Source: Nemania diffusa
Lineage: Eukaryota; Ascomycota; Sordariomycetes; Xylariales; Xylariaceae
Direction of reading: 5' to 3'
DNA length: 64,000 bases
NCBI GenBank assembly: GCA_038501195.1
Contig: JBBPUQ010000004.1
Location: 4,168,001-4,232,000 of the forward strand
The translations under genes were made by a program, and so were the position numbers. This document shows, in pieces, positions 1 through 11,526 of the stretch. Within the stretch, counting starts at the first letter, position 1; every line of letters begins with the position of its first letter. Below the pieces are notes generated by a model that saw only the letters and a list, made by a program, of their open reading frames with translations, made no database searches and had not been told where the DNA came from.

Positions 1-405
1 TTCAATCCAACTAAGCAATACAACTATTTACTACCAACTGTCTGCTCTGGCAGTATTGATAAAGGAAATGAGTACTGAGTTATGTAAGGAGGCATTTAGT
101 CAAAATAAAATAAATGAACGAACGCCATGAGTTACGATTTTGTTGCAATGTAGAACACTCGGTATACTTTTGCCAACCACCACTTAACCGAATAAAATAC
201 TTAAGTCAATTGGAATGCCGGAAGTTGCTTTTACAGCGAGATATAGCTGGATATATAATAGCGAAAACTATACTCTTCACCTTACTCTAGAGCAAGGAAA
301 CATTCTCCCTGACAATCCAACTGCCCTATGATTGAGATATCCCTTTACATACAACACTCATTCCCATCGATGTTCCTAGCAGTAAGGGATAATTGCTAAA
401 TACGG
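1..405. other. Intergenic sequence at window edge
   Basis: No open frame or RNA gene can be supported here. It lies downstream of the minus-strand KNH1-like gene and probably holds that gene's 3' untranslated region and terminator. Confidence 0.5.
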
Positions 406-895
406 TTATGAGGCGGCCTTGAGATGAAAGGAACGGGGGCCTGCAGCCCCCAAGTCCCAATATGCCGCGAAGCCATAGTACCAGCCTCCACCCGTACGGC
501 CATCGATAGTGCTAACCACCCACGTATAGTTCCCATCGGTAAACTTTACGGCCCCTAGCAAGAATTGGAGCAGTTAGTGAAGCCTCAAGACCAACACTAG
601 AAGTGGCTGAAGACTAACCGTCAAGAAGGATAGTTCGGGACTGGTAATCGTAAATTGGCGAGCCTAGCGGACCACCGTTAGGTGATACGAGGATGGGTGT
701 ACCGGAGAACGAGGATAGCTCCAGTTTGAAGGTGTCCGTTCTGGTTTCGGGTGACCATGTCAACACGAACTTGGACCCCACCTCGTAGTAACTCTCGACT
801 GGTATAACATTGGTGAAATCTAAACTTTGCACAACTCCAGCGAGAAGGGCCGGGATTGCTAGGAGTTTCATCAAGGAGTTGGCCATTTTAGTCAT
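406..895 (-). CDS. Small secreted Kre9/KNH1-like cell-wall protein
   Basis: Two exons (895-619 and 554-406) joined over a 64-nt intron (618-555, GTTAGT donor, CTAAC branch site, TAG acceptor) give 141 residues. The start at 895 is followed by a hydrophobic signal peptide (about residues 4-24, cleavage near VVQS-LDF); a second ATG at 886 is also possible. The rest is one beta-rich domain typical of the Kre9/KNH1-like N-terminal family: a V-x-S-x-x-x-V-G-S-x-F-x-x-T-W opening, then the D-G-N-Y-T-W-V-V strand and a W-Y-Y-G-F-A-A segment. Family members are extracellular or GPI-anchored and act in cell-wall beta-glucan assembly or adhesion. No Ser/Thr-rich stalk or GPI signal follows, so this is probably a single-domain secreted form. 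The family assignment comes from motif recognition; the specific role is unknown. Confidence 0.8.
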
Positions 896-2015
896 TATTT
901 CATCAGTGGTAGACAATAGAATGAATAGTTTGCTAGGTGGAAACAAATAGTAATGAGAAAACAGGATTTAAGTATCCATTGAGGTGCGGCCGCTCGTCAA
1001 AACAGTTACTAACATAGACCATCTCTTCTAGCGGGATACAGTAATCATCGCGAGATCTAGGCGCCTTGGCTATGATCCTGCATACACACGGGGGTAGCAT
1101 AGACACCATGTCAGCTTTTCGTGGAGTTATTTGCCATATGCCAAGTGCTGCCGGGATACCCCCTTTAAAGGGCAGCCATTTCGTCTGGGCCATGGTAAGT
1201 CATTTATAGTATGGAAGGTACATGTACTAAGGATATAGATCTTTTTACGTAAGGCTTGATGTGACTCATAGTCGAAATTATATATCAAAGGAGATGTAAT
1301 AGAGTAGTACTTGAACACTACGCAATCACAAGTCCAATGCACCCGTTCTGTCAGTCGCAACCTCTACTATAGCTTTCATCCAGGTCACAGACTCACAGTC
1401 ACCAACTATGGAAACTGCTAGTTTAATATTAGGCGCCTATTTCTAGCTGAGCTCAATTTCTTCATATTTGTTGTGCCCCTCTGTACATACAAGCTCGCAC
1501 GCAAAATAAGGTCACCAACGTAGCCAACTACAACCAAGTACCTATCTAGTTGGAGTTCATTTTGAAATGACGAGCACAATTGTAAATCATGTTACTGTTT
1601 AAGAGGCTGGGAGACAGGGAGAAGGTGCGAGGACTATGGAACGGTTGGGCAGGATTGAGGAGATAAGTTGTAATTTTATGCATAACTACTGTAGCCAAGC
1701 AGCTTGAGAGAAAGATTCAATTAACTCGAATAGAAGTCACGGGCAATTCTTGTCTCTGTCTAGTTAGAAGCGATACCTATCAAAATACATAGTCGCTCAC
1801 CAATAAATGTGCACCACCCCTATTGTGGTCAACTACCCCGATAATCAAGACCGGGTGAGAACTACTTTTATATATTAGATTGGGTTTAACTTGAGATACC
1901 GCTCGAAGTTGAAGTGCATGATTTATTACCATTGCATTACAGGGATCGTAACAAATCTATTTTGGAATAGACGTGCACTAGGAGAACAGCACTCTTTATA
2001 ACATGAAATATGCTT
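896..2015. other. Intergenic region between KNH1-like gene and amidase
   Basis: About 1.1 kb without a supportable gene. Short open frames of up to 86 codons occur on the minus strand (for example 933-1193), but none has a recognisable domain or a splice partner. The right part should hold the amidase 3' untranslated region. Confidence 0.5.
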
Positions 2016-3895
2016 TCAAAGACTTTCCAGATGATAGCCTTGCGCAATAACGGTCGCAAGTTCCGTTTTCGGTTGGATGTAAAGCTTTGAATGACTACTA
2101 AGTGGCCAGAGTTGTTCGAACGCATATGCGAGTCTAAGCAGCTTGACTTCAGAGTAGTGCTCAGCCGTAAACAGTAATCCATACCTAAAGGACGTAAGCC
2201 AAAGCTCGTGTTATCGCGATCAGAACAACTTACGGGACATTCGGCGCTACTTCGACTTGATGGCCGAACTCGGTTTCTTTCATCTGGGTTCCCTCGGGGT
2301 AAAATCCCAACGGCAAAGCCAAGACGGGCATTCCAGCTCGAGCAGCAAATGTGGCTGGCATATTGTAGTCATTTGGGAATACCAACGCGTCGACATTGTA
2401 GTCTTCCAAAGCGCCCAAGATTCCATCCTTCCCACAGCACCTCAGCATTTTTTTGAGGGCGAGTTGGGTGACTTCGGCATCAAGACCAGGCGAATCTCTA
2501 GAGGAAACCTGTCGCCCAACGTCTCTTTCTGGATATAGTTCCTTTGGGTGGTTTTGGGTGAATTGTATGATGTCGGCGACTGTATTAATGTTGTGAGGGT
2601 TATATACCAATGCCTTACACCATCTCTCGATGGACGCCTTGAACTCTGCTTCGAGGGCTCGCTTTTTCTCTGATGAGTCCCAGTCATTCCACTCAGACTC
2701 AGAGCGAAACGTGACATTGTCTACAACGCTTGCCCCTGCGCTTTTAAGCCTCTGAAGAGCATTCTCAAAACTCTTCAACACGTTTGGGTCTTTAGAGATA
2801 ATTGAACTTCGTGGCACTCCTAGACGGATGCCAGTCAAATCTGTACCTCGGCAGGCTGCCAAATAATCCGGCACTTGAGGAAAGGGGAAAGACGACGTGG
2901 CGTCATCGTAATCGCTTGGGCCGGCTATCACGGACAGAAGGTATGCTGCATCCTTGACAGTTCGAGCGATGGGACCGATGGTATCCTGTCTATCTGACAA
3001 GGGAACGATGCCATCGCGAGGCACCAAGCCAGTAGTAGTACGTAGCCCGACTACACTACTCATCTTGGAGGGCTCGACAATACTACCATCTGTCTGTAGA
3101 AGTTAGAAGTTATCCTCTTGGCAACAAAGGGAAGAGGGCCATACTTCGGTGGCTAGCGACACAGCTGCAAGACCGAGGATGGTTGAGACAGCACAACCGC
3201 TACTGCTTCCCTCGGAGGCTTGTAGTGGAACAAAGGGCGCATAGGTCTGACCACCTCTGGCACTCCAGCCATCAGTAGCCCGTTGTGACCTGAAGTTAGA
3301 CCACTGAGAAAGGTTTGCTTTTCCTAGAAGTATAGCGCCGGCAGATCTTAGACGCTCAACCGCAGTTCCTTCTCGTGAGGCTTTGGACCCTAATAGAGCA
3401 TAGGATCCGGCTGATGTATTCATGCGATCGAGTGTATAAAGGTTGTCTTTAAGGAGGATAGGGACGCCGTGTAAGGGTCTGCGGGAGATGCGTGAGAATG
3501 GATAGCATAGTGAAAGATGGGGAAACGTACCCACGCCTCCCTTGACGTCTCCGTTCACTGTCAAGCTTCTGAGCGATATCGATGGCGTCGGGGTTGATTT
3601 CTAGCACGGCATTGACATCCTTATTGACCTCGTGGATGCGAGCTATGTACGCTCGTACCAAGTCGACGGAGGTAAATCGGTTCTCGTCTAGGCCACTAGC
3701 AATATCATCGAGGGTAATGGTAGCTAAGGGAGGTAGGGCGGTCTTTTCCATATTGTGAGACCAGAATGAACGGGGGCGAATTCGCTCTACGATGGAGCCA
3801 GCGGAACAACACACGGAGCAAAGGTGAGTAAGCGTAGTCAACAGGATGAAGGTGAAGACAATTAGGAGGTTTGTATAGAGCCCGAGGAATTTCAT
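2016..3895 (-). CDS. Amidase (amidase-signature family) with N-terminal membrane anchor or signal
   Basis: Four exons (3895-3531, 3478-3145, 3093-2234, 2184-2016) joined over three introns of 49-52 nt give 575 residues. The fold is an amidase-signature serine hydrolase, which cleaves amide bonds with a Ser-cisSer-Lys triad. Visible parts: L-L-K-D-N with the catalytic Lys near residue 132, an E-G-S-S-S-G segment (cis-Ser near 213), and T-E-T-D-G-S-I with the nucleophile near Ser237; the second intron splits this last motif. The C-terminal end (GLLFTAEHYSEVKLLRLAYAFEQLW) is also typical and is recovered only by splicing the last exon. Residues 1-30 are strongly hydrophobic, so the enzyme is probably secreted or membrane anchored, which is less common than the cytosolic forms. 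The substrate cannot be read from sequence. Confidence 0.92.
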
Positions 3896-5446
3896 TTCCT
3901 AGAACGTCACGACGATAATGAGGGGGTACTGCTAAAGACTGTGAGCTTCCATACCTACCTATCTTATCTTACACGTGTACTTGCGAGGTAGGTAGACATA
4001 ATGCTACATCCCTTTCAGCTCTGTTCTACCTATCTTATCTGTGCTACCGCTGAGTATGCCTACAGGCAACACTAATTATCCTTATATATCTTCTTAACGT
4101 AGGTAGATAGTATATGTCAGAAATAGGATTTTTTGTTGGGGTAACAGAAGGGAGGTCACCTTGCAGGAGCCAATTACACTCCTTACGCAGTATTTCTGAA
4201 TATTGGAGAGGACGGAGGACTGATCAGAATTGAGACGCGCGGGGAAGCGGGGAAACCCGGAAACGCCAAGCAATGTGGCTTACAGGGCCAGAGCCATTTG
4301 CAACTTACCTAATCCAGAAAGTACAGTGCGGGAACATGTCAGTAAGTACCTAGAAGTATGAAGTAGGTGCATATGTACGCAATAGTATTTAGTTAATCCT
4401 TAGCATAACCATCCAAAATTCAAGGCAAAATACTCATATTATTTATCTAGGTATCTGTGTAGGGGGGGGGATTTCAAGAAAATCAGGCAGATGTGTGCTT
4501 TGATCTTTCAGTTGGCGGCGTGTCACTAGCCGACTAACAACATCGCGGGGGATGAGAGTCAACTTTAAAGCGTTCGACCAGCCTGCTTCATTTCCAACTA
4601 CACCTTGTTGAGGTTTTTCGAAGAAACTAATTCCGTATTAAGTCTACTTCATCAGGAATGGTGATTTCCGGCGGTCAGACACTACTAGGTAATTAGAACA
4701 GGCCAGAGAGAAGTTTTGGACTAGAGCACTATTACCTCACGAGCAGCCCAATTACTCGAAAAGCTCGGGAGACAGAAGGCTCGCATCAAATACTTGAGCG
4801 AGACTGGCGTCTCGTGCACCGCATTCCCATTGAGCGTAAAGACAACATTGTGCAAGAAAACTCTAATCTCACAAGGAAAGAAAGACCGCGGAATATGTCA
4901 TTATCTGCTTCCAAGACCACCTTGCTAGAAGGTGAGGCTTACGACAACAGTTAATATCGAGGATCTTATCTAGGCCTCAATTTCACGGGTAAAATAGCGG
5001 TAGTTATATAGCGCCATTTGGGGGGACGGCCACGTAAAGAGCTCAAGTGTTTAGGCCATAGGCTCGTAGGGAAGGATCTAAGCCTTAATACTGATACTGT
5101 TAAAACACCCCTACAGTAATAGCAATGCTGTTGTAAGCAGGATTACAGAGAGGAAGGAGCAGGGTTGTCCCGAATTGGCGCTTTCTTTCGTCAGACCTGA
5201 GTTTTTATCCTTTTAGTTACGGGAAGGTGATATAATGAAGGTGATATAATCCACAGCGAGTGAAGGCGTCAGGGTCGAATGCGATATGACCGAGGCTTCC
5301 TTCCACTTCCGGCCCTAAGTTATTCCCCGGAGACGTTTGAAGGGAGAGATTTTCTGCGGGACAGAAACCATGCCGGAATGCTAAACCCCAACTACATTAT
5401 CTGCTCACGTTTCCCACCCTTGGCTCCCCAAGCACAATTTATCAAC
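3896..5446. other. Intergenic region, divergent promoter of amidase and small membrane gene
   Basis: About 1.5 kb with no convincing exon. It contains scattered GGTAGGTA/TACCTACC motifs (about 3951-4040), a short G-homopolymer near 4460, and a duplicated GGTGATATAAT at about 5226-5249 upstream of the plus-strand gene. The outer parts should carry the promoters of both flanking genes. Confidence 0.45.
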
Positions 5447-5779
5447 ATGGCTTTCTTTTCAGCTATTACTTGGGTCAAGATAGTGGCTAGTGCCGCTTTC
5501 TCGGCATGGTTTCTCAAATTCGTAATTCGGCAGTATAAGATTGCTCAACTCCAACAGTTACGTCGTAACCAACTGCAAACCGAAACCGAAGCCCTTGTGA
5601 AATTTCTAGAGTCACAGGGACAGCTACGGCGAAGTCGTAGGGGAAATCAAAGGCGGTTGCTACCTCCAGTCCAGAGACGGTAAGTAATTATCACAAGCCT
5701 CACATAATAGATGTAGGTTCTTCGGGAAGCAGTAACTAGCTACTAACTTATTTTCTATAGCATTCCCGACAGACAATAG
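5447..5779 (+). CDS. Small single-pass membrane protein, function unknown
   Basis: Two exons (5447-5679 and 5761-5779) are joined over an 81-nt intron with a consensus GTAAGT donor, a CTAAC branch site and a CTATAG acceptor, giving 83 residues. The start at 5447 sits in a good context (AACATGG); the frame is open further upstream to 5279, so a longer form is possible. Residues about 5-25 form a hydrophobic helix (start MAFFSAITWVKIV), followed by a Gln/Leu-rich amphipathic stretch that may form a coiled coil and an Arg-rich C-terminus. This resembles small tail-in or tail-out organelle membrane proteins, but no family was recognised. The well-formed intron is the main evidence that the gene is real. 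Confidence 0.55.
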
Positions 5780-7078
5780 AAGCCATTTAAGATGTATAAT
5801 ATGAACCGATTACTTGATGCCAAAGTTTCAAGTCGTCCGCCTACGTCTATTACACATCAATGCTGGGTTGCGAGGGGGTCATCGCCATTACCATACATGC
5901 CTCATTATGGCGATGTGGTTGAGTTTTCCAGATGTAAACAACCTGCCACATTGTACCTTGAGGCCAGTGTCTTGCCTCTAGGACAAGAACCAACCGTCTC
6001 TGATCATCCCCAATGCTCCTTATTTTCCTAATCCCTGCCATGATGCGATCGATGATTTATGGGGGTCACTTCCCATAACCTCACCAACACCACTCAGAAC
6101 ATGCATACCTTGGAATGAAAAAGCGACAAGGAATTGGCACCTTCCTTATTTACATTCTTTCTGGAGTACTGTGGTTCCGGTATGTTTTCTGACATTGTTG
6201 CTCCCTGGAAGCGTTCATCTTTCAACATAGCACGATATAGCTGGTCAGGTTGCTGTCTCTCATTCTTCTGTTAAGCGGATAGTCTCAATAATAGTCTTCA
6301 GCGTGGAATTTATAAGGCCTCCAGGAGGAATGGCGGTGGACGGGAAAAGCTTTGAATGGTGAACGAAGCGTTTCTAATTAAAATAAAAAGCTCTAACTCA
6401 ATTGTTATCTCACTATTGATTAAATACAAACAACTAGTCGTAACGTAGTGGTTAATGACGAAATGAAACTTGGCACTCTTGTGTAAAAGAAGTGGACTTG
6501 GCGTCGGCTGTGACAAGGGTTAATTTTATAGAGCTTGGTCTATGATTCTAGGAACTCCTTGCATATGGTTGTAGGTCCAGGTGACCTGTCTCCTCCAATA
6601 GCCCCAATACAGGTGGGTTAGGTCTCAGACTGTTGGGCGCGTATGCATATAACTAGGTAGTCAATAGTGTTAGAAATACACCTTTAGAAAGAAAGAAGAA
6701 AAAAATAATTGACCGGTCACGCCAAACTTTTGGCGCAGTGGTTTTTTCTAACAAATAGCTTCCTGTAGGTCTTAGGTAGTGCCGAGCTATGCAACTATTT
6801 TCGGCCATGTTACCCTGGAGAAGAAGTTAAATCCAATAGGATCGCAGCTAAAACTCCAAAACGGCAAAGCCCGTCCCACCACAAAATCGCGATCTTCACT
6901 GACTAGCGACTCCCTGCCTAACCTAACCTAATAAGTATTCGGTGCTAGACAAAGTAGGCTTAATGAAAAAAAGTTAAAAACCAGGTCAGCCATGCTCCAC
7001 GACATCATCGACCAAATATTCCTCAACCGCCACAGACACGACAGCCCTCCTTCTCCTCCGCACGTCCCTGCGAGCACG
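5780..7078. other. Intergenic region with promoter of heme lyase gene
   Basis: No supportable gene. Three tandem CCTAAC units lie at about 6916-6931, within 170 bp upstream of the heme lyase start; they look telomere-like but are too few to be anything but a promoter motif. Confidence 0.45.
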
Positions 7079-8177
7079 ATGGCGGCCGACCAGAACCAAC
7101 CGGCGACGTGCCCGGTTGACCACAAGAGCCGCGAGGCCTGGCTGGACAAGACGAAGGCGGCGACAGCAGCAGCATCCGATCCCCCCGCGACGTCACTCCC
7201 GCCTTCGCATCCGCCTATACCGACGAACACGAGCTCGAGCACAAGTGCAGAGAGCTGTCCCGTCGACCACGGCGCGCGCGAGGTCTGGATGCAGCAGGCC
7301 CGCGCCGCATCAGAAGCACCAGCACATCCTCCATCAGGGATTCAACCCCGAAACAACCTGTCATGCACACCATCAAGCTCTCCAGCCTCCGCCTCCTGGA
7401 GTTCCTATCTCCCACGCATCCCGTTCTTCTCCTCTTCTCCCGACTCGAAACTGAAGCTATCTACGCCCCAGCCCGCACCAACTGCATCGCATCTAGGTAA
7501 AGACCGCGAGGTGTCCACGATCCCGCGGACATCGGTTCTCGCGGGCGGTAGCAGCAGCGGCGGCGGCGACCACGCCCCGCCCCGCCAGCCGCCGGCGAAC
7601 AACGAGCAGGAGACGGGCGCGGATGGCGTCACGGGCAACTGGATCTACCCGTCGGAGCGCATGTTCTTTGACGCCATGAAGCGCAAGGGCCACGACCCGC
7701 GGGCCGCCGACATGCGCACCGTGGTGCCCATCCACAACGCCGTCAACGAGCGCGCCTGGGCCGAGATCAAGGCCTGGGAGGAACCGTGGGGGTGAGTTCT
7801 ATTCATCCAAGCACAGTGCATTCAGTCTAGTTTGATACAACGCGATACACTACAGCCATGGTCTGACTTTTCTTGTCTTGTGAAAATACAGCAGCTGCAA
7901 CCCTCGTCTGCACTCCTTCTCGGGCCTGAGCACGCGCTGGTCCCCTAGGGCTCTCTTCAACACCCTCCTGGGCTACCAGGCGCCCTTCGACCGCCACGAC
8001 TGGGTCGTCGACCGCTGCGGGCGCAAGATCGAGTACGTCATTGACTTCTACGCAGGCCGGCCGTCTGGCGGCAGCGTCGCTGACGGGAAGCTGTCTTTTT
8101 ACCTCGACGTGCGGCCTAAGCTGAACTCGTGGGAGGGCATTAAGATGCGGGTTTTCAAGAATGCCGGGATTACGTAG
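7079..8177 (+). CDS. CYC3: Cytochrome c heme lyase (holocytochrome c synthase)
   Basis: Two exons (7079-7791 and 7892-8177) joined over a 100-nt intron (GTGAGT...ACAG) give 332 residues. The enzyme attaches heme to apocytochrome c in the mitochondrial intermembrane space. The family core is complete: N-W-I-Y-P-S-E-R-M-F-F-D-A-M, then I-H-N-A-V-N-E with the conserved heme-ligand His (about residue 219), then P-F-D-R-H-D-W-V-V-D-R-C-G and the Y-V-I-D-F-Y strand. The N-terminus carries two C-P-V-D-H heme-regulatory motifs (Cys 11 and Cys 60) inside near-repeated segments, followed by about 140 residues of Pro/Ser-rich low-complexity linker. ATG 7079 is preferred because it places the first CPV near the N-terminus; an in-frame ATG at 6992 would add 29 residues. 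Paralogues for cytochrome c1 are similar, so the exact partner is inferred. Confidence 0.93.
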
Positions 8178-8511
8178 ATGGATAGATAGAGAGGTAGTCA
8201 GACAGACTGCCAAGATGTCTGGGCCTAGGTATGAAAAGATAAGTAGAAGGGAGGCACTTTGTCAATAAGTAAATGGGTTTGTAAATACGCTGTACAACTA
8301 AATGTACCACCGGCATGGACGCATTTCATAAAGACGATGACATTCATGCCATAGTATAACGATGGAAAAGGGCAACGCGGCGTTTGGGTATATCATGAAG
8401 GCCTGGCTTCTTAGCTGCGCTGCATCATATCATGCAGGCAGGTAGCATATCTCTACTCTACACTCTCCACATAGCAAGAATCATTTTTCATTCTTTGCAT
8501 CCATCTCCCTC
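8178..8511. other. Convergent 3' intergenic spacer
   Basis: A 334-bp spacer between the convergent heme lyase and DUF647 genes. It holds only the two 3' ends; no separate gene was seen. Confidence 0.5.
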
Positions 8512-9830
8512 TCATTCCACCACGATCCGCACCGCCGGACCCGTCTCCATCGCCCCAGTCTCGACATCCCACCCCGCGCTCCCGACGGCCTTCCAGAACT
8601 CCCCGTTCACGATCGATCGCGGGCCGTCCAGCGCCGTGAGCCATGCCTCGACGGCATCGACGGTCGTAGCGCCCTGCTTCAGGAATATCTTCTTGCGCTG
8701 CCGCCCCTGGACGACGACGTACTGGGCGCGCTGGAACATCACGAGGTCGCTGGTGGTGATCTCGTCCTTGGCGGGGTGCTCGCGCGCAAAGTCGATGTTA
8801 GGGGCTCTCCAGCGCAGGATGTGCTCGCGCTCGGCGACCTGGTCGGGGCGCAGCACGCGGCCGGAGCGCAGGTACTCGGTGTAGACGAGGGTGGCGCGCT
8901 GCTTGTTGAGCGTGCGCATCTGCACGGCGCGCACGGCCTGGTAGTTGGTCCAGAGGTGCACCGCGAGCAGCACCGCCGTCCAGAGCCAGACCGCCGGCAC
9001 GCCTTTCACGAAGCGCACGAAGACGCTGCCGGCGAGCATGCCGAGCAGGCTGACGACGGTCTCCTGGCTGCCGTCCTTGGCGTTGAGCTCGGCGAGGTTG
9101 CCGGAGCGCGCGAAGTGCGCGCTGAGGCTCGCCTTGGCCGACGCGCCCGAGACGCCGCACAGCGCGCGCAGCACGCCCGAGGCGCACAGCGCGGCCACGC
9201 GCGCGGGCCCCGCGGGCAGGGCGGGGGACAGCACGTCGAGGACCATGGCGGCGTCGTTGAAGATGTCGGCGAGGAACCGGTAGCGCTTGCACTCGGGCTC
9301 GATGGCCTGGCCCAGCCGGTGCGCGAACAGGATCGTGGCCAGCCGCCCCGTCGACTCCTGGAGGACGGTCAGCAGCACCGCCGCCGTGGCTGACGACGCC
9401 GCGTCGCCCACGCCGAAGCCTTGGAGTACCGCCCGCGACGACAGCAGTCCGGCTATCGTGCTAGAAAACGCCTGGAGAGAGTCCTGAGTGGGTCGAAGGT
9501 TAGGTGTTAGCATTCTCATCGACTAGTCTAGAAACTTGTATTCATCCATGTCCCCGCCGCCAATTCACATCATGCAAGCGAGATGCACTTTGGGAAACAA
9601 TGCTAAACGCTCGAAACGTCGTAGGTAGTGCTTGAAGGGAATGAACTCACATAGATCTGGTAGGGCGTGTAGTCTAGTGTGACGGTATGAGGATAGCCAG
9701 CCGGCAAGAAGACATCAAGGATCTCGCGGGCATGACTGCGGCGTTTGACCTTGAGTCTGCTGTCGGGATCGTAGATGCACAGCACACCTGACTCGTCAGA
9801 TGCACTGATGAGCTTCGGCAGTGTTCCCAT
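8512..9830 (-). CDS. DUF647 / RUS1-family membrane-associated protein
   Basis: Two exons (9830-9651 and 9483-8512) joined over a 167-nt intron give 383 residues. The family signature spans the joint: F-L-P-A-G-Y-P-H-T-V-T-x-D-Y-T-P-Y-Q at the end of exon 1, then D-S-L-Q-A-F with S-R-A-V-L-Q-G-F-G-V-G at the start of exon 2. This is the conserved start of the RUS (root UV-B sensitive)/DUF647 family, known in plants for roles in UV-B and vitamin B6 related signalling and auxin transport; in fungi the role is poorly known. Alanine/leucine-rich stretches near residues 90-110, 130-160 and 190-215 look like membrane or amphipathic helices. Exon 2 is much more GC-rich than its surroundings, which also makes long false frames on the opposite strand. 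Confidence 0.88.
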
Positions 9831-10798
9831 CTTTCGCCTTAATTCGGATTTCTATGGTGGGTGTAGAGCATCAAGAGGAAGAAGGTAGGGAGCAAATGTA
9901 TGTCTACCTACTCAAGTACTTGTGTAAGTGATGATGCAGGTAGGTGTCAGGTAAGTAAGAGCTCGATAGCTAGCAGCGGCGACCTAAATTTAGATGGGGC
10001 TAATTGCAGGGTCCAGGTGTCCAGACCACTGAGTGCCCCACGGTAACCCCGCTATGTAGTCACTATAGAGGCTACTAGCTTTCTACATTTAACTACCTAT
10101 TGGTTAGGATAGGAAGAAGGCCTTCATTGTGTCAGTGATTGCCTACCTACCTTGTACCTAGGCAACTAAGTAACCCAATTGTTTGCTTGCAGCAATCTCT
10201 AATCACTTGCGTGTTTCTGTAGCACGACCTGAGAAAAATTTATGTGAATGAAATGGCTTAGTGGCGGGTGATTTCTAATCTAGCATCAGCTTGGTCGGTC
10301 ACTTTAGCAGTCTCATCGACAACAACATATCTACATGAATAATCTATAGGTACTATTGTCTCTCTTACTTAATGAGAACAACGCAATGGCTGCTAGGAGA
10401 GTTGCATTTGAAGGAAAGATTATGCCTATCGCTTACCTATTAACCTTCCCCCAACGAGTGCCTAATAGTCCTTTTTGTGTAGCAGTTTTGTACATCGCTT
10501 ATTCGCTTTAGATATTTATTTTCATCTCAGGTTCACGTAGGATATTTCTCTTACTGGTTGAGGTACATGAGGAGTAGCTCTCTGTTTGGTGCCGCATTAT
10601 GTGTTTCCCTATCTTTTACAGTAGTTAACCCTAGTGGTGAGCTATCTGGAGAGACCTATGGTCAACATCTGTTCCGATCATCTCTTCGTACTCTGGGTAA
10701 AATGAAGCTATGTGGATTAGCACGTAGAAAGTTTCCTGCCATTTTTCCCATCTAATCCCTCCTTGTTGTCTCGTCCTTTCTTGTGATATGATAGAAAC
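9831..10798. other. Intergenic region
   Basis: About 1 kb between two minus-strand genes, with several TACCTACCT/GTAGGTA motifs (about 9905-9960 and 10140-10170). It should contain the DUF647 promoter and the 3' end of the MARVEL-like gene. No gene can be supported. Confidence 0.45.
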
Positions 10799-11526
10799 TC
10801 AGATATAAGGTCTGTTGGTAGGCGGAGCGCCACCGTGGCCTCGGCGGTGAAGAATGTATCCCATGAAGACCATGACAAGTCCAAGAATGAATCCAGCGTA
10901 CTCGAAGACATAATCAGCTTGCGCCATCTGGCATCGACCTTGGGTCAGATCCTTGCCGTCAGCGCTGATTACATGAGGGCAGAGCGGGCCCTCGTCAGAA
11001 TGGACGCAACCACCACTGATAATCTTGTTGATGCCTCTGTAGTACTGAGATGTGTCGTCTGTCGCCGTGCAGCTTGGCACACTTTTCATGGCTATAGTGA
11101 GGGACTGATCATATGTATCAGTAGATAGTTGAGCAGAACGAGCAAAAGCGCAGCTTTGTCAAGTAAATAATAAGAAATGACAGGGAAACATACAATAGCA
11201 CCTGCCAGATAGAAGACCGACACAAGTGTATCAAGACTTATCAAGATCTTCCCGTTGATTTGGTCAAACCACAGAGCCGCCATACCAAACACGGAAGCGA
11301 AGAATCCAGCAGCTCCCACAAACGTGCCAAAGCCAGTCTCAGGAGGGACTTGACCGATGGCCTGTTCTCTAGCCAAGGTCACGGAGAGGGCGAGAACGAC
11401 GGCAGCGACGAAGAGCTACCGAAACTAGGCGTTAGAGGTTTCAAAGCCGAAAGATGTGGATTGGAAGTTGGTGCCAGAGGAACTCACGAGGAAGACACGC
11501 AAGCCAATACCAATGATGGACAACAT
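10799..11526 (-). CDS. Four-helix MARVEL-like integral membrane protein
   Basis: Three exons (11526-11488, 11415-11194, 11104-10799) over introns of 72 and 89 nt give 188 residues. The first exon encodes only 13 residues, and all joints are phase 0. Four hydrophobic helices are visible, at about 9-27, 42-62, 72-92 and 152-171, with a Cys-containing loop of roughly 55 residues between helices 3 and 4. This topology matches fungal MARVEL-domain proteins, which sit in the plasma membrane or endomembranes and help organise lipid domains. The assignment rests on topology and general style rather than on an invariant motif. The last exon runs straight to a stop after a polar tail (HRRGHGGAPPTNRPYI). 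Confidence 0.75.

Noticed and set aside
933..1193. 86-codon minus-strand frame upstream of the KNH1-like gene
   Set aside because: It has no domain, no splice partner and a random composition; it overlaps the leader of the neighbouring gene.
6916..6931. CCTAAC repeats considered as an internal telomere
   Set aside because: Only three units, and the pattern is not TTAGGG; it is more likely a promoter motif.
8776..9393. 205-codon plus-strand frame opposite the DUF647 gene
   Set aside because: A GC-driven shadow with Gly/Arg/Ala bias; the minus strand encodes the recognisable family.
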